Below the pieces are notes generated by a model, which was not told the origin of the DNA, made no database searches, and saw only the letters and a program-made list of their open reading frames with translations. Below are positions 16,993 to 25,285 of a DNA stretch of 40,590 nucleotides, piece after piece; the stretch's first letter is position 1, and each line of letters opens with the position of its first letter. Origin of the DNA: an uncultured Opitutia bacterium (GTDB lineage Bacteria; Verrucomicrobiota; Verrucomicrobiia; Opitutales; CAJWYM01); NCBI GenBank assembly GCA_913049555.1, contig CAJWYM010000031.1, positions 1 through 40,590 of the forward strand. Reading direction: 5' to 3'. The position numbers and the translations under genes are program-made.

Positions 16993-18015
16993 ATGTCTAT
17001 CGCGGGAGCAAACGCAAGTAAAGGATCATTAAGAACTGAATTTGAACAGTTATTTGACTGTGTTCAACCCTTTCAATCCGCTTTATCTCTTTTTATCGAG
17101 GAGGAAGTAAAGAATTTTGAGGACGAAATTCGTTCCGCAGTACATTATTGCTTTCAGGGTGGGGGAAAAAGAATTCGTCCAACACTGGTTTATTTGAGTG
17201 GTGTGAACGATCTTGGTTCCTACACAACCGACATGGTAAAAGCTTCGGCTGTTATAGAAATGATCCATGTTGCCACTCTTGTCCATGATGATATTTTGGA
17301 TGATGCGGATACCCGTCATGGTAAGGATTCTGTTTCTGCCAAATTTGGGTCCGACGCTGCTGTATTGATTGGAGACGCTATTTTTGCCCACGCGTTGAAG
17401 TTGGCAGCTAGTTTTCCAACGACTGCTGTTTGTTCTGCTGTAGCTCAAGCGACCCGAAGGGTATGTGCTGGGGAAATTGCCCAAACTTATCAAAGAGGAG
17501 AAGTGAATTACTCTCTTAAAAATTATTTTAGAATCATCGATTTAAAGACAGCAGAACTTTTCCGGGTTGCTTGTTTTCTGGGTGCTCATGTAACTGAAAA
17601 AGGGCCTATAATTGAGAAGGCCTACGGGGATTTTGGACGTCATCTTGGTTTGGCTTATCAAATGTTTGATGATTTGGTGGATCTTCTTGGAGATGAAAAT
17701 GAAATTGGAAAAACGCTCGGCACGGATTTAATCAGCGGTAAATATACTTTGCCAGTCATTTTGTTGCTGAATCGCATGTCTGAAAAGGAGGCTGCTGTTT
17801 TATTGAATCGTTTGAAATCTCAAGAAGAGGGTGCTGTTAAAGAGTTGAGGCAGTCTATTGGATCTCATTCTGTTCTGGCTGAAGTTGCGAGCCTTTTCAA
17901 TGAGAAGATCTCTCAAGCCAGGAAGGCTTTAGACTCTACAGGAGGTGGCAGTGATCAGATGCAATCTTTGTGTGACTTTGTTGAAAATCAAGGACGAAAA
18001 GTTCTCTTAATCTAA
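16993..18015 (+). CDS. Trans-polyprenyl diphosphate synthase (octaprenyl/IspB-like)
   Basis: A 340-aa enzyme that chain-extends allylic diphosphates with isopentenyl diphosphate, most likely for a quinone side chain. Motifs in order: GGGKRIRP (57-64), first Asp-rich motif HDDILDDADTRHG (DDxxD at 99-103), and second motif YQMFDDLVDLLGD (DDxxD at 227-231), followed by GKTLGTDLISGKYTLP, which is typical of long-chain synthases. Product chain length cannot be read reliably. It is first in a tight run with pdxA, the IscA-type gene and a channel gene. Confidence 0.9.
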   Translation: MSIAGANASKGSLRTEFEQLFDCVQPFQSALSLFIEEEVKNFEDEIRSAVHYCFQGGGKRIRPTLVYLSGVNDLGSYTTDMVKASAVIEMIHVATLVHDDILDDADTRHGKDSVSAKFGSDAAVLIGDAIFAHALKLAASFPTTAVCSAVAQATRRVCAGEIAQTYQRGEVNYSLKNYFRIIDLKTAELFRVACFLGAHVTEKGPIIEKAYGDFGRHLGLAYQMFDDLVDLLGDENEIGKTLGTDLISGKYTLPVILLLNRMSEKEAAVLLNRLKSQEEGAVKELRQSIGSHSVLAEVASLFNEKISQARKALDSTGGGSDQMQSLCDFVENQGRKVLLI

Positions 18016-18024
18016 TTCTTCCGC

Positions 18025-18948
18025 ATGAAAAAGATTGCGGTTACTATGGGCGATCCCTCAGGCACAGGTCCTGAAATTGCTGAAAAATATTTCTCCGATT
18101 CCTCTGTGGACTCAGATCGTTTTTGTCTGATAGGCCCTCGATCCTTGAAGAGTCGTTTCCTGTCTTTAGTAGACTATATTGGAGTGGGAGCGATTGGTTT
18201 AGAGGCTCAATCAGGGTTACCCAGTGTCGAGGGTTCTAAAACGGCGATCGATGCCCTCAATCTTTCCACAGAAGGATGTTTGAATGGATCCTTCTCCTCG
18301 GTTGTGACCTTGCCAATCTCCAAGGCTTGGATGACTCAGGCAGGTTTTCAGCATCCCGGACACACGGAATATTTTGCGGATCGATGGGGGGGGCAACCGA
18401 CTATGGCTTTTGTTGGGACTCAGATGAAAGTGATTTTATGCAGTTGGCATATTCCTTTAAAAGAGGTTCCAGAGTCCCTCACTCCAGAATCAGTGAATCG
18501 ATCGGTTGCAGTTGCTTATGATTTGGTGAACGCTCTTGGTGGAGTCAATACTCCCAAAATTGCAGTTTGTGGATTGAATCCTCATGCAGGAGAGGGGGGG
18601 CTTTTAGGTCAAGAAGAAGTGGACTTCTTAACTCCTCATTTGGAAGATTTGAAGAATCAATATCCCGGTCTTTCAGGGCCATATCCTGCAGACACAGTTT
18701 TTTGGAGGCATTTAAGGGGTGACTTTGATGTCGTGGTTGCTTTGTATCACGACCAAGGACTGATTCCGCTTAAAACAGTGGAATTTGAAACTGCTGTAAA
18801 TGTAACGATGGGTTTGCCTTTCATTCGGACTAGTCCGGATCATGGGACTGGATTTGACATTGCAGGGAAAGGCATTGCTTCTATAGATAGTTTTTCTCAT
18901 GCTGTGGAGGTGTGTATGCAATTAGAAAGGGCTAAAAATGGTGGTTGA
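18025..18948 (+). CDS. pdxA: 4-hydroxythreonine-4-phosphate dehydrogenase
   Basis: A 307-aa enzyme of pyridoxal 5'-phosphate biosynthesis (DXP-dependent route), which oxidises 4-phosphohydroxy-L-threonine before ring closure by PdxJ. The family start VTMGDPSGTGPEI is clear. HPGHTEYFADRWGG, LNPHAGEGGLLGQEE, ALYHDQGLIPLKT and the C-terminal SPDHGTGFDIAGKG carry the conserved His residues for metal binding. Slightly shorter than E. coli PdxA (329 aa). It begins 9 bp after the polyprenyl synthase stop and overlaps the next gene by 11 bp, which implies co-translation. Confidence 0.95.
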   Translation: MKKIAVTMGDPSGTGPEIAEKYFSDSSVDSDRFCLIGPRSLKSRFLSLVDYIGVGAIGLEAQSGLPSVEGSKTAIDALNLSTEGCLNGSFSSVVTLPISKAWMTQAGFQHPGHTEYFADRWGGQPTMAFVGTQMKVILCSWHIPLKEVPESLTPESVNRSVAVAYDLVNALGGVNTPKIAVCGLNPHAGEGGLLGQEEVDFLTPHLEDLKNQYPGLSGPYPADTVFWRHLRGDFDVVVALYHDQGLIPLKTVEFETAVNVTMGLPFIRTSPDHGTGFDIAGKGIASIDSFSHAVEVCMQLERAKNGG

Positions 18949-19300
18949 TAAAGAAGGAATCCGAGTTGGAAATGAGAAATTGATCAAACTATCGTTGCCT
19001 GCTGGAGAAAAAGTGAATGCTCTTTTAAAAAAAGAATCGGAAGAAACCTTTTTAAGAATCCGTATTTCTGGGGGTGGATGCAATGGATTGAGTTATAAGT
19101 TGAAATTTGATCAGAAAAACAAACCTGGAGATATTCTTGTAATCACTGGGGGTACCGAGGTCGTTGTGGATAAAAAAAGTGCGTTGTATTTGAGGGGCAC
19201 TGCATTGGATTATTCTAACAGTATGATTGGAGGGGGCTTTAAATTTACGAATCCTAATGCCTCTTCGAGTTGTAGTTGTGGAGAGAGTTTTAGTGTGTAA
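18938..19300 (+). CDS. Iron-sulfur carrier/insertion protein of the IscA/ErpA (HesB) family
   Basis: A 120-aa A-type carrier with the three conserved cysteines: Cys48 in SGGGCNGLSY and Cys112 and Cys114 in the C-terminal SCSCGESF. The characteristic GGGFKFTNPNA segment lies before the last pair. Such proteins deliver [2Fe-2S] or [4Fe-4S] clusters to apo-enzymes. The start overlaps the pdxA 3' end by 11 bp, and an AGAAAGG purine stretch (18924-18930) gives a plausible ribosome binding site. Which of IscA, ErpA or SufA it corresponds to cannot be decided here. Confidence 0.93.
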   Translation: MVVDKEGIRVGNEKLIKLSLPAGEKVNALLKKESEETFLRIRISGGGCNGLSYKLKFDQKNKPGDILVITGGTEVVVDKKSALYLRGTALDYSNSMIGGGFKFTNPNASSSCSCGESFSV

Positions 19301-19303
19301 CCC

Positions 19304-20395
19304 ATGTTTAGATCTTCTACATTTTCTTTTGTGCCAAAGTTATTTTTATGCTTGGTTTTTTGGGTTTCTCTCCATGCATCGGAATCGACGAAGCCTTTAA
19401 GAGTTGGAATTAAAGAGGCCCCTCCATTTACGATTAAAGACGTGGATGGAAATTGGAGTGGATTGTGCGTTGATTTATTCAAGGATTTTGCAACTGAAAG
19501 AAATTTCCAATTCGATTGGGTAGAACTCTCATTGAATGAAGTTCTGGTGCAAGTAGCAGACTCTAAAATCGATTTTGGTGTGGCTGCAATTACCGTTACC
19601 GAGGAAAGAGAGAAGAAGTTCGACTTTAGTTTTCCTTTTTACAGTGATGGTTTAGCGATTGCGGTTCGTGATCAATCTTCTGGTGGGCTATGGCCCATTA
19701 TTTTGCGTTTTATCTCTGTAGATTTTCTCACTGCAGTTGCAGCTTTATTAGGGCTTTTACTTGTTTTTGGATTTTTAATTTGGTTGTTTGAAAGACAAAA
19801 GAACAGTGCAGAGTTTGCTAAAAATCCGGTTTCAGGGATTGGTTCTGGTCTTTGGTGGTCTGCAGTAACTATGACCACTGTGGGATACGGAGATAAATCC
19901 CCAAAATCTTTTTTCGGTCGTTTGCTCGCTCTGATTTGGATGTTTGCATCCATTATTGTGATCTCAGGATTTACAGCGAGTATCGCTTCCTCGCTGACTG
20001 TAGATCGCATTACTTATTCGGTGAACAATGCAAATGATCTTTACAAAGTCAAAACAGGAGCAATTGCTGGAACTACAGGGATCCAATACCTGAAAGAATT
20101 TAGAAAAGAATACCTGGCATTCCCAAATCCGAAAACAGCATTGGAGGCATTGAAGGACAAGAGGGTAGAAGCCGTTCTCTACGATCGACCCATACTTTTA
20201 CATGAAATCAATTCCGACCCCGCTCATTTTAATGATCTTTTTTTATTAAAAGACAATATCAATCAAGAAAGCTATGCAATTGCGATTCCAGAGAAAAGCG
20301 AGATGAGAGAAGCTTTGAATCGCTTTATTTTAAAATATATCAATAGCCCATCTTGGTCTTCTATTTTAGAAAAATATCTTGGGCAGGATCTATAA
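19304..20395 (+). CDS. GluR0-like ligand-gated potassium channel (prokaryotic ionotropic glutamate receptor)
   Basis: A 363-aa protein with the iGluR-type layout. A signal peptide (ending near LHASES) precedes binding lobe S1 (about 31-125; VGIKEAPPF, ITVTEEREKKFDFSFPF), TM1 (about 139-161), a pore loop with the potassium filter TVGYGD (192-197), TM2 (about 203-228) and lobe S2 (about 240-363; GTTGIQYLKEF, AVLYDRP). After TM2, SGFTASIASSLTV (221-233) parallels the SYTANLAAFLT gate of animal iGluRs. Arg102 and Asp294 sit where family members bind the ligand's carboxylate and amino groups, suggesting an amino-acid ligand. It is a channel rather than an ABC-transporter binding protein. It starts 3 bp after the IscA-type gene, so it is probably in that transcript, without an obvious functional link. 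Confidence 0.9.
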   Translation: MFRSSTFSFVPKLFLCLVFWVSLHASESTKPLRVGIKEAPPFTIKDVDGNWSGLCVDLFKDFATERNFQFDWVELSLNEVLVQVADSKIDFGVAAITVTEEREKKFDFSFPFYSDGLAIAVRDQSSGGLWPIILRFISVDFLTAVAALLGLLLVFGFLIWLFERQKNSAEFAKNPVSGIGSGLWWSAVTMTTVGYGDKSPKSFFGRLLALIWMFASIIVISGFTASIASSLTVDRITYSVNNANDLYKVKTGAIAGTTGIQYLKEFRKEYLAFPNPKTALEALKDKRVEAVLYDRPILLHEINSDPAHFNDLFLLKDNINQESYAIAIPEKSEMREALNRFILKYINSPSWSSILEKYLGQDL

Positions 20396-20517
20396 TTGTT
20401 TCATTCATATCTATTCGGGATCATTAAATCTTGGTGGAAATTCATCTCTAAGAATTTCATTTGCCCTAGCTACTAATTAAAAAATGGAGGAGTCCCTTTT
20501 ATTTGAGAATTTATGAC

Positions 20518-21660
20518 TCAAATTCCTTGGTAAGTTTTGATCCAGTCTTTGGACCAAGAATCAAAGTCACCCTCTATAATATGCAATCTTGCCTGGTTGA
20601 GTAAATGGATAAAAAAATGAAGGTTATGAAGAGTAATTAATATGGGTGCAAGCATCTCTCCCGCAACAATTAAATGACGAAGGTAGGCTCTGCTAAAATT
20701 CTTACAAGTGTAATTGTCCAGTCCTTCTTCAATAGAGCTTTCATCATATTTGAATTGAACATTTTTTAAATTTATTCTGCCTTTACTAGTAAAAGCTGTG
20801 TTGTGTCTTGCCATTCTACTTGGCATAACACAATCAAACATATCTACGCCGAACCCAATCATTTTTAGCAATTGATCAGGAGTGCCAACCCCCATTGTAT
20901 ATCTTGCCTGGTCTTGTGGGAGTAATGGAGCCGTCCATTCTACTTGTCTCAATAATTCTTCTTCAGGCTCACCAACACTTACCCCTCCAATTGCGTAGCC
21001 AGAAAATCCGATTTCTTGAAGTCCCTCTGCACATGTTTTGCGTAGATCATCATAGGTAGAGCCTTGGACAATCCCAAAAACGTGATAGCCTTGTTCAAAA
21101 AGACCTTTGTCTTGCCAGAATTGCTTGGATACTTTTGCCCAATCTAAAGTCCTTCTATTTGCATGGATTGCATCTTTTCTTGAGCATCCGGCTGGAGGAC
21201 ATTCATCGAGTACCATAGCTATGTCAGAGCCAAGATTGGCTTGAATTTGTAAGGATTCTTTCGGCCCTAAAAAAACTTTTTCACCATTGATATGAGACCT
21301 AAAGTGAACGCCTTCTTCTGTTAGTTTTCTTAACTTGGCTAAACTAAAGACTTGGAATCCGCCACTGTCTGTAAGAATTGGTTGGTCCCAATTCATGAAA
21401 TTGTGGAGTCCTCCCATTTTAGCAATAAGCTCTGATTTCGGACGCAGGTTGAGGTGATAAGTATTGCTTAAGATTACTTGGCTCCCGATTTCTTTTAAAT
21501 CTTTGGGCAACATTCCTTTTACAGTAGCTTGAGTGCCAACAGGCATAAAAACTGGAGTTTGAATGACACCATGTGGAGTTTTTATCTTACCAGCTCGTGC
21601 TTGAGTTTTGTTGTCTTTAGCACACACGCTAAAGTTTTTTGGAATTGGATTGTTACTCAT
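20518..21660 (-). CDS. tgt: tRNA-guanine (queuine) transglycosylase with incomplete zinc site
   Basis: A 380-aa enzyme that exchanges guanine-34 of GUN-anticodon tRNAs for preQ1. Conserved features: NTYHLNLRP, Asp98 (general base, TDSGGFQ), IVQGSTYDDLR, GYAIGGVSVGE, and Asp276 (nucleophile, VDMFDCVMPSR). The usual zinc site is C-x-C-x2-C followed 26 residues later by His. Here only Cys319 and His345 remain: the first two cysteines are Leu314 and Asn316 (EEGLDNYTC). The rest is well kept, so this may be a lineage variant that is metal-free or uses other ligands. It is divergent from valS across 128 bp. Confidence 0.93.
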   Translation of the reverse strand: MSNNPIPKNFSVCAKDNKTQARAGKIKTPHGVIQTPVFMPVGTQATVKGMLPKDLKEIGSQVILSNTYHLNLRPKSELIAKMGGLHNFMNWDQPILTDSGGFQVFSLAKLRKLTEEGVHFRSHINGEKVFLGPKESLQIQANLGSDIAMVLDECPPAGCSRKDAIHANRRTLDWAKVSKQFWQDKGLFEQGYHVFGIVQGSTYDDLRKTCAEGLQEIGFSGYAIGGVSVGEPEEELLRQVEWTAPLLPQDQARYTMGVGTPDQLLKMIGFGVDMFDCVMPSRMARHNTAFTSKGRINLKNVQFKYDESSIEEGLDNYTCKNFSRAYLRHLIVAGEMLAPILITLHNLHFFIHLLNQARLHIIEGDFDSWSKDWIKTYQGI

Positions 21661-21788
21661 AGGAACCCCTCACAATAAAGAAATTGAAAGAGGATTCAAA
21701 ATCTAAATTTACTGATTACTTGCACTTGCCATTTCAGCACCTATTTAATAAATTAAAGTTTTTTTTATAATTCAATCACGCGAGAACA

Positions 21789-24542
21789 ATGAAAGAGATT
21801 CCTAAGACATACGAACCTGAAGGAGTAGAAGAGAAGTGGTACAAACGCTGGACTGAAAACCAGTGTTTTTCTCCTGATATGGATGCGGCCCGAGAAGGCA
21901 AGGAAACCTTCAGTATTATGATACCCCCTCCGAATGTAACAGGTGTTCTGACTATGGGTCACGTGTTGAATAACACCATTCAAGATATTCTCATTCGCTA
22001 TCAGAAACAGCAAGGCAAAGAGGCTCTTTGGCTACCCGGGACTGATCATGCCGGGATTGCGACTCAGACTCGGGTTGAGAAAAAACTGAGAGAAGAAGGA
22101 TTGACTCGCCATGATTTAGGACGTGAGAAGTTTTTAGAGCGGGCCGTGGATTGGAGAGATGAACATGGAGGAATTATATTAAAACAACTCAAAAAGTTGG
22201 GATGCTCTTGTGACTGGGAGCGTGCGGTGCATACATTGGATGAAGATTACAGCCAAGCTGTATTGGCGGCTTTTGTTAAGTTGTATGAACGTGGATTTAT
22301 TTATCGTGGCCAAAGAATGGTGAATTGGTGTCCTTCCTCCTTGACGGCTCTTTCTGATGAAGAGGTGGTGATGAAACCTCAAAAAGGAATTTTGTATCAA
22401 ATGAAGTATGAGTTGGTAGATTCACCGGGTAGTTTTTTAAAGATTTCTACAACTCGTCCCGAAACAATAATGGGGGATTCGGCGGTCGCTGTTCATCCTG
22501 AAGACAGTCGATATCAACACTTAATCGGTAAAAGTGTTTGGCGTCCATTTCCTAAAGCACAGATTCCCATTGTGGGTGATTTTTCAGTGGAAAAAGATTT
22601 CGGAACTGGAGTTTTGAAGGTCACTCCTGCTCATGATAAAACGGATTTTGAAATTGGAAAAAGACACCATCTAGATGTCATTGATGTCATGAATCCTGAT
22701 GGAACTTTGAATGAATTGGCTGGGAATGATTTCGCTGGAATGGATCGATTTAAAGCGAGAAAATTGGCTTCGAGTAAATTAGATGAAATGGGTTTGTTGA
22801 TTGAGGAGGAACCTTATGAAAACAATGTTGGATTTTCTGAGCGGGCTGAGGTTCCGGTTGAGCCTCGTATTTCAATGCAGTGGTTTCTAAAATATCCTAA
22901 AGTTGAAGAAGCAAAAAAAGTAGTTCGCGAGGGGGGGATCCAATTTTACCCCGATCGTTGGGTCAAAACTTATCTGCACTGGTTGGATAATATTCAAGAC
23001 TGGTGCATCAGCAGACAACTTTGGTGGGGTCATAGGATTCCCGTCTGGTATAAAAATGGAGAGGACAAAGCCGACCCAAAAAATTGGCATGTTTCTATCC
23101 AAGGTCCTTCAGACCCAGAAAATTGGACGCAAGATGTGGATGTTCTAGACACTTGGGCTTCTTCTTGGTTGTGGCCTTTTGCAACCTTAGGGTGGCCTGA
23201 TGAAGAAGAGGCAGAAAAAAGAGGGTTGTCACAATTTTATCCTACGAGTGATCTGGTAACAGGACCTGATATTATCTTCTTTTGGGTGGCTCGAATGATT
23301 ATGGCTGGTCTTGAATTTATGGGGGAACCATCTGGAGGTTCGGATAGTAAGGAACTTTCTGAGGACGAAATTTTAAAAAGAATCCCTTTTAAAAATGTTT
23401 ATTTCACTGGTATTATTAGAGATTCTAAGGGTAGAAAAATGTCAAAGTCTCTGGGCAATTCTCCTGATCCATTGGATTTAATAGCAAAATATGGTGCGGA
23501 TGGACTGCGATTTGGAATTATGAGTATTGCTCCTAAAGGTCAAGATATTCGCTTCAATGAAGATCAGGTAGAACAAGGTAGGAATTTTTGTACTAAATTA
23601 TGGAATGTTTGTCGTTTTCGACAAATGTCAGGAGAATCAGGCAACAATCAATCTTTAGAGAAAATAATAAACCGTATTGAATCTAGGCAGTTAGATTTGG
23701 ACGATCTTGCTATTCTCAATAAGCTAGGAGTTTTGATTGGAGATTACAAAAAAGATCTGGAAGCTTATGAATTCAATGTAGCCATAAGACGTGTTTATAC
23801 CTTCTTTTGGACGGATTTCTGTGATTGGTACATAGAAGTATCCAAGCAAAAACTTAAAGAATTGTCGGCCCAACAAACTTGTTTGGCTATACAAGATATT
23901 TGTATTCGGCAAGTTTTGTTAGTTTTGCATCCATTTGTTCCTTTTATTACAGAAGAAATCTGGGATTTACTTGGGTATAAATCCGAAGATTTGAAGTTTA
24001 TTGAAAACAGTCTCCCGGAGACAAAGGATCGTTTCTTCTCAGCTTTCAATAAAAAAGGGATAGAATTGCCTGATTCTGCAGTTCTTGAAATTGAATGTGT
24101 ACGGGAATTTGTTTCTCAAATTAGAGCCGTGAAGTCTGAGTTCAATGTGGCTGCAAAAAAAGATACGGTCCTCACTTACCAAGCGACCGAACAACAAAAT
24201 TCGTTGATTCTTAGAAATCTCAATAAAATCAAAAAAATGGCTGGTTTAAAAAGTTTGGAGAAAGTAGAGGTGGCTCCCGAGAATGCTCCTGCAAAAGTAA
24301 CTGGGATTTGCACATTTTATATCGATTTAGCGTCTTCTGTTAATATAGCGGAGGAAAAAATGAAACTGGATAAAGAATCTGCGAGATTGAGTTCTATCAT
24401 TGCCGGCATTGAAAATAAACTCAAGAATCGAGGCTTTATTGACAAAGCACCTGCTAAGGTCGTGGAGGGTGCTCGGAAACAGCTGATAGACAATCAAAGT
24501 AAATTGTCTGAGATCCAATCGCTCATTCGTTCTATGGGCTGA
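21789..24542 (+). CDS. valS: Valyl-tRNA synthetase
   Basis: A 917-aa class I aminoacyl-tRNA synthetase that charges tRNA-Val. The N-terminal signature PPPNVTGVLTMGHVLNNT (about 46-63) contains the HIGH-type motif, but its first His, usual in ValRS as HMGH, is Thr55 here. KMSKS is intact (about residues 549-553; GRKMSKSLGNSPDP). The editing domain follows the usual order (STTRPETIMGD, KVTPAHDKTDF), and the C-terminus ends in a coiled-coil arm (EKMKLDKESARLSSIIAGIENKL) typical of ValRS. The gene is single and ends in a clear terminator. Confidence 0.96.
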   Translation: MKEIPKTYEPEGVEEKWYKRWTENQCFSPDMDAAREGKETFSIMIPPPNVTGVLTMGHVLNNTIQDILIRYQKQQGKEALWLPGTDHAGIATQTRVEKKLREEGLTRHDLGREKFLERAVDWRDEHGGIILKQLKKLGCSCDWERAVHTLDEDYSQAVLAAFVKLYERGFIYRGQRMVNWCPSSLTALSDEEVVMKPQKGILYQMKYELVDSPGSFLKISTTRPETIMGDSAVAVHPEDSRYQHLIGKSVWRPFPKAQIPIVGDFSVEKDFGTGVLKVTPAHDKTDFEIGKRHHLDVIDVMNPDGTLNELAGNDFAGMDRFKARKLASSKLDEMGLLIEEEPYENNVGFSERAEVPVEPRISMQWFLKYPKVEEAKKVVREGGIQFYPDRWVKTYLHWLDNIQDWCISRQLWWGHRIPVWYKNGEDKADPKNWHVSIQGPSDPENWTQDVDVLDTWASSWLWPFATLGWPDEEEAEKRGLSQFYPTSDLVTGPDIIFFWVARMIMAGLEFMGEPSGGSDSKELSEDEILKRIPFKNVYFTGIIRDSKGRKMSKSLGNSPDPLDLIAKYGADGLRFGIMSIAPKGQDIRFNEDQVEQGRNFCTKLWNVCRFRQMSGESGNNQSLEKIINRIESRQLDLDDLAILNKLGVLIGDYKKDLEAYEFNVAIRRVYTFFWTDFCDWYIEVSKQKLKELSAQQTCLAIQDICIRQVLLVLHPFVPFITEEIWDLLGYKSEDLKFIENSLPETKDRFFSAFNKKGIELPDSAVLEIECVREFVSQIRAVKSEFNVAAKKDTVLTYQATEQQNSLILRNLNKIKKMAGLKSLEKVEVAPENAPAKVTGICTFYIDLASSVNIAEEKMKLDKESARLSSIIAGIENKLKNRGFIDKAPAKVVEGARKQLIDNQSKLSEIQSLIRSMG

Positions 24543-24560
24543 TTGCTTATAAACTAAGGA

Positions 24561-24589
24561 AAAAAATGCCGTCATAGAGACGGCATTTT
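24561..24589. terminator. Rho-independent terminator, probably bidirectional
   Basis: A hairpin with arms AAAATGCCGTC (24563-24573) and GACGGCATTTT (24579-24589) and a 5-nt loop lies about 20 bp after the valS stop. T-rich sequence follows on the plus strand and an A-run precedes it, giving a U-run on the minus strand. It can therefore end both valS and the convergent gene at 24617. Confidence 0.9.
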
Positions 24590-24616
24590 CTATTTAAAAA
24601 TGGGGATGTACTATTT

Positions 24617-25171
24617 TTATTTTAACTCCAATTCAATGACCCAGTTGGTTTGATCTTTTCTTGTAGATAAATTAGAACCTACTGCAAAGTGGATCATATC
24701 TCCTTTGTTGACTTTCACCGAGATCTTAGGAGTTGTGACACTGTCAATATCTGTGGTCAGGTAAGCAGGATCCTCTCCTTTTGGCCAGATTTGGTCTTCG
24801 TTTTTTAAGATTCGAAGAGTCACTCCATCGCCATTGTCATCATGATGGATTACCGGCAAACTTTCATAGATGGTGATATTTCCTCTTTTAGGAGATTTAA
24901 AACTCCTGACAGATTCAGCCATGGGTCCTGGATGTTGATTGGCTGCTAGGCAGTTGCCGTATTTGAAATTGTCGTAAGCATCCATCCACCATCCTCTTCC
25001 TTGTTCATCATAGTGGTCGTATTGCTCATAAACTCCGTCAAGGTCTATAGAGCCATAATACCAGTTCTCATTGCCCTGTTCTCCAATAAAAGCATATTCT
25101 GAGTTGGACTCAAAAGCATGGAGGGAATGGAAGTAGCAAGCTAAAAACGCGAGTAAGAGTGTAATTTTCAT
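24617..25171 (-). CDS. Secreted 184-aa beta-rich protein of unknown function, candidate polysaccharide-binding protein
   Basis: It has a signal peptide (MKITLLLAFLACYFHSLHA) and a compact beta-rich mature domain of about 165 residues. Recognisable pieces are GEQGNENWYYGS, a Trp/Tyr-rich stretch (GRGWWMDAYDNF), SVRSFKSPKRGNITI, DDNGDGVTLRILKNEDQIWP, and VKVNKGDMIHFAVGSN near the end. This succession (QGxxxWYYG, then VRxxxSPxxGxITI, GDGVxxRIxxN, VxxGDxIxF) resembles jelly-roll, carbohydrate-binding-like modules attached to polysaccharide lyases, hydrolases and surface proteins of marine bacteria, but here the module is alone. An excellent copy of the shared operator lies 24 nt upstream, so it is likely expressed with the agar genes. 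Function is inferred from context only. Confidence 0.75.
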   Translation of the reverse strand: MKITLLLAFLACYFHSLHAFESNSEYAFIGEQGNENWYYGSIDLDGVYEQYDHYDEQGRGWWMDAYDNFKYGNCLAANQHPGPMAESVRSFKSPKRGNITIYESLPVIHHDDNGDGVTLRILKNEDQIWPKGEDPAYLTTDIDSVTTPKISVKVNKGDMIHFAVGSNLSTRKDQTNWVIELELK

Positions 25172-25195
25172 AATGATTGTTAAATTAATTAATAA

Positions 25196-25210
25196 GTAAT
25201 ATTATAATAG
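25196..25210. promoter_or_regulatory. Putative GntR-family operator before the secreted 184-aa protein
   Basis: GTAATATTATAATAG matches GTANTATNATANTAC at all defined positions except the final C. It lies 24 nt before the start codon of the minus-strand gene. On the minus strand it includes TATAAT, so it overlaps a possible -10 box. Confidence 0.62.
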
Positions 25211-25285
25211 TAATACTTGTTAATTAAAAAAATTCAACTCTATTTCTCAATTAATAGGGGTAGCAATATTAAAAAATTCTCAGAA

